6,709 bases of DNA from an uncultured Opitutia bacterium (GTDB lineage Bacteria > Verrucomicrobiota > Verrucomicrobiia > Opitutales > Opitutaceae). Position numbers and translations under genes: made by a program. Shown one piece after another: positions 6,194 to 6,709 of this stretch. How positions within the stretch are numbered: position 1 is the stretch's first letter; every line of letters starts with the position of its first letter. The stretch covers positions 1-6,709 of the forward strand of contig CAJAFD010000208.1 of assembly GCA_903938935.1 (NCBI GenBank). The letters are read 5' to 3'. The notes under the pieces are model-generated. The model saw only the letters and a list, made by a program, of their open reading frames with translations. It was not told the DNA's origin and did not search any database.

Positions 6194-6709
6194 TCGACTC
6201 CGCCGACCTCCTCGCGCGTTTCCTCCGCTACGTCCAGATCGACACGCGCAGCGATGCTTCCGCCTCGACGACGCCCAGCACTCCCGGCCAATGGACGCTC
6301 CTCCGCTTGCTCGAAACCGAACTCCGCACGCTCGGCGCCAGCGAGGTCACGCTCACCCCGGCCGGTTTCGTCCTCGCCACCCTGCCCGCCACCGTCGCCC
6401 ATCCCGTGCCCGTCGTCGCGTGGTGCGCCCACGTCGATACCGCCACCAATCTCCCCGGCGCCGCCCGGCCCCTCGTCCATCGCGCCTACGCCGGCCAACC
6501 CATCGTGTTGCCCGATGATCCTACGCAGACGCTCACGCTCGAAAATTCCCCGCGCCTGCGCACCGCGCTCGGCCACGATGTCATCACGGCCAGCGGCAAA
6601 ACCCTCCTCGGCGCCGATGACAAAGCCGGCGTCGCCGTGATCCTCGCGACCGCGCGCCATCTGTTGCTCCATCCCGCAATCCCCCACGGGAAAATCCGCC
6701 TCTGCTTCA
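6178..6709 (+). CDS. pepT: Peptidase T (tripeptide aminopeptidase, M20 family), N-terminal part; cut by window end
   Basis: Peptidase T releases the N-terminal residue of tripeptides in the cytosol (EC 3.4.11.4) using two zinc ions. The frame stays open to the window edge, giving 177 residues of an enzyme usually near 410. The opening LLARFLRYVQIDTRSD followed by STPGQW (34-39) matches PepT. CAHVDT holds the first zinc ligand, His85, and the M20 aspartate Asp87. KTLLGADDKAGVA (141-153) holds the bridging ligand Asp147. The His-to-Asp spacing of 62 residues equals that of His78 to Asp140 in E. coli PepT as I recall it. IPHGKIRLCF continues the expected strand. A TGA at 6175-6177 directly precedes ATG 6178 in frame, so no earlier start exists. 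ATG 6190 (residue 5) is the alternative and is the one overlapped by the small upstream ORF. The second half, with the dimerisation domain and the remaining zinc ligands, is not visible. Confidence 0.93.
   Translation, partial: MSRPMIDSADLLARFLRYVQIDTRSDASASTTPSTPGQWTLLRLLETELRTLGASEVTLTPAGFVLATLPATVAHPVPVVAWCAHVDTATNLPGAARPLVHRAYAGQPIVLPDDPTQTLTLENSPRLRTALGHDVITASGKTLLGADDKAGVAVILATARHLLLHPAIPHGKIRLCF

Overview
This is a GC-rich bacterial window with strong G/C at third codon positions. It carries seven protein genes: a subtilase cut by the left edge, a peptidase T cut by the right edge, and five complete genes between them. The mix of a Cys-type iduronate-2-sulfatase-like enzyme, a secreted EstB-type serine hydrolase, a DUF2911 protein and a small secreted protein, with pyrimidine-rich leaders lacking a clear Shine-Dalgarno sequence, suggests a Verrucomicrobiota member, perhaps Opitutaceae. 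That placement is inferred from gene types and composition only; no rRNA or marker gene is present.

Layout. Plus strand, 1-2976: the C-terminal part of a secreted subtilisin-like protease with a CARDB-like tail; a 209-residue secreted protein of unknown function; and an exported sulfatase. Gaps between them are short (39 and 63 bp), so read-through transcription is possible. Minus strand, 3064-5222: a DTW-domain protein (probable tRNA-uridine aminocarboxypropyltransferase) transcribed first, then a secreted SxxK serine hydrolase. The serine hydrolase converges on the sulfatase, and a minus-strand intrinsic terminator lies across the sulfatase stop codon. Plus strand, 5350-5913: a DUF2911 protein, divergent from the DTW gene and closed by a textbook intrinsic terminator. 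Plus strand, 6178 to the edge: peptidase T.

How the genes relate. Four complete or partial products look exported to the envelope or outside: subtilase, small protein, sulfatase and serine hydrolase. DUF2911 is probably exported as well. They fit a life of degrading external polymers, but they do not form a recognisable pathway or a polysaccharide-utilisation locus: there is no TonB transporter, SusD, glycoside hydrolase or sulfatase-maturing enzyme here. The DTW protein and peptidase T are cytosolic housekeeping-type enzymes.

I found no CRISPR array, insertion sequence, tRNA, phage gene, defence system or clear sign of horizontal transfer. The observations most worth a second look are a small ORF overlapping the peptidase T start as ATGA, a dyad of -35-like elements in the divergent promoter region, the motif variations in the DTW protein, and the uncharacterised secreted protein. 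I do not see a convincing novel system.
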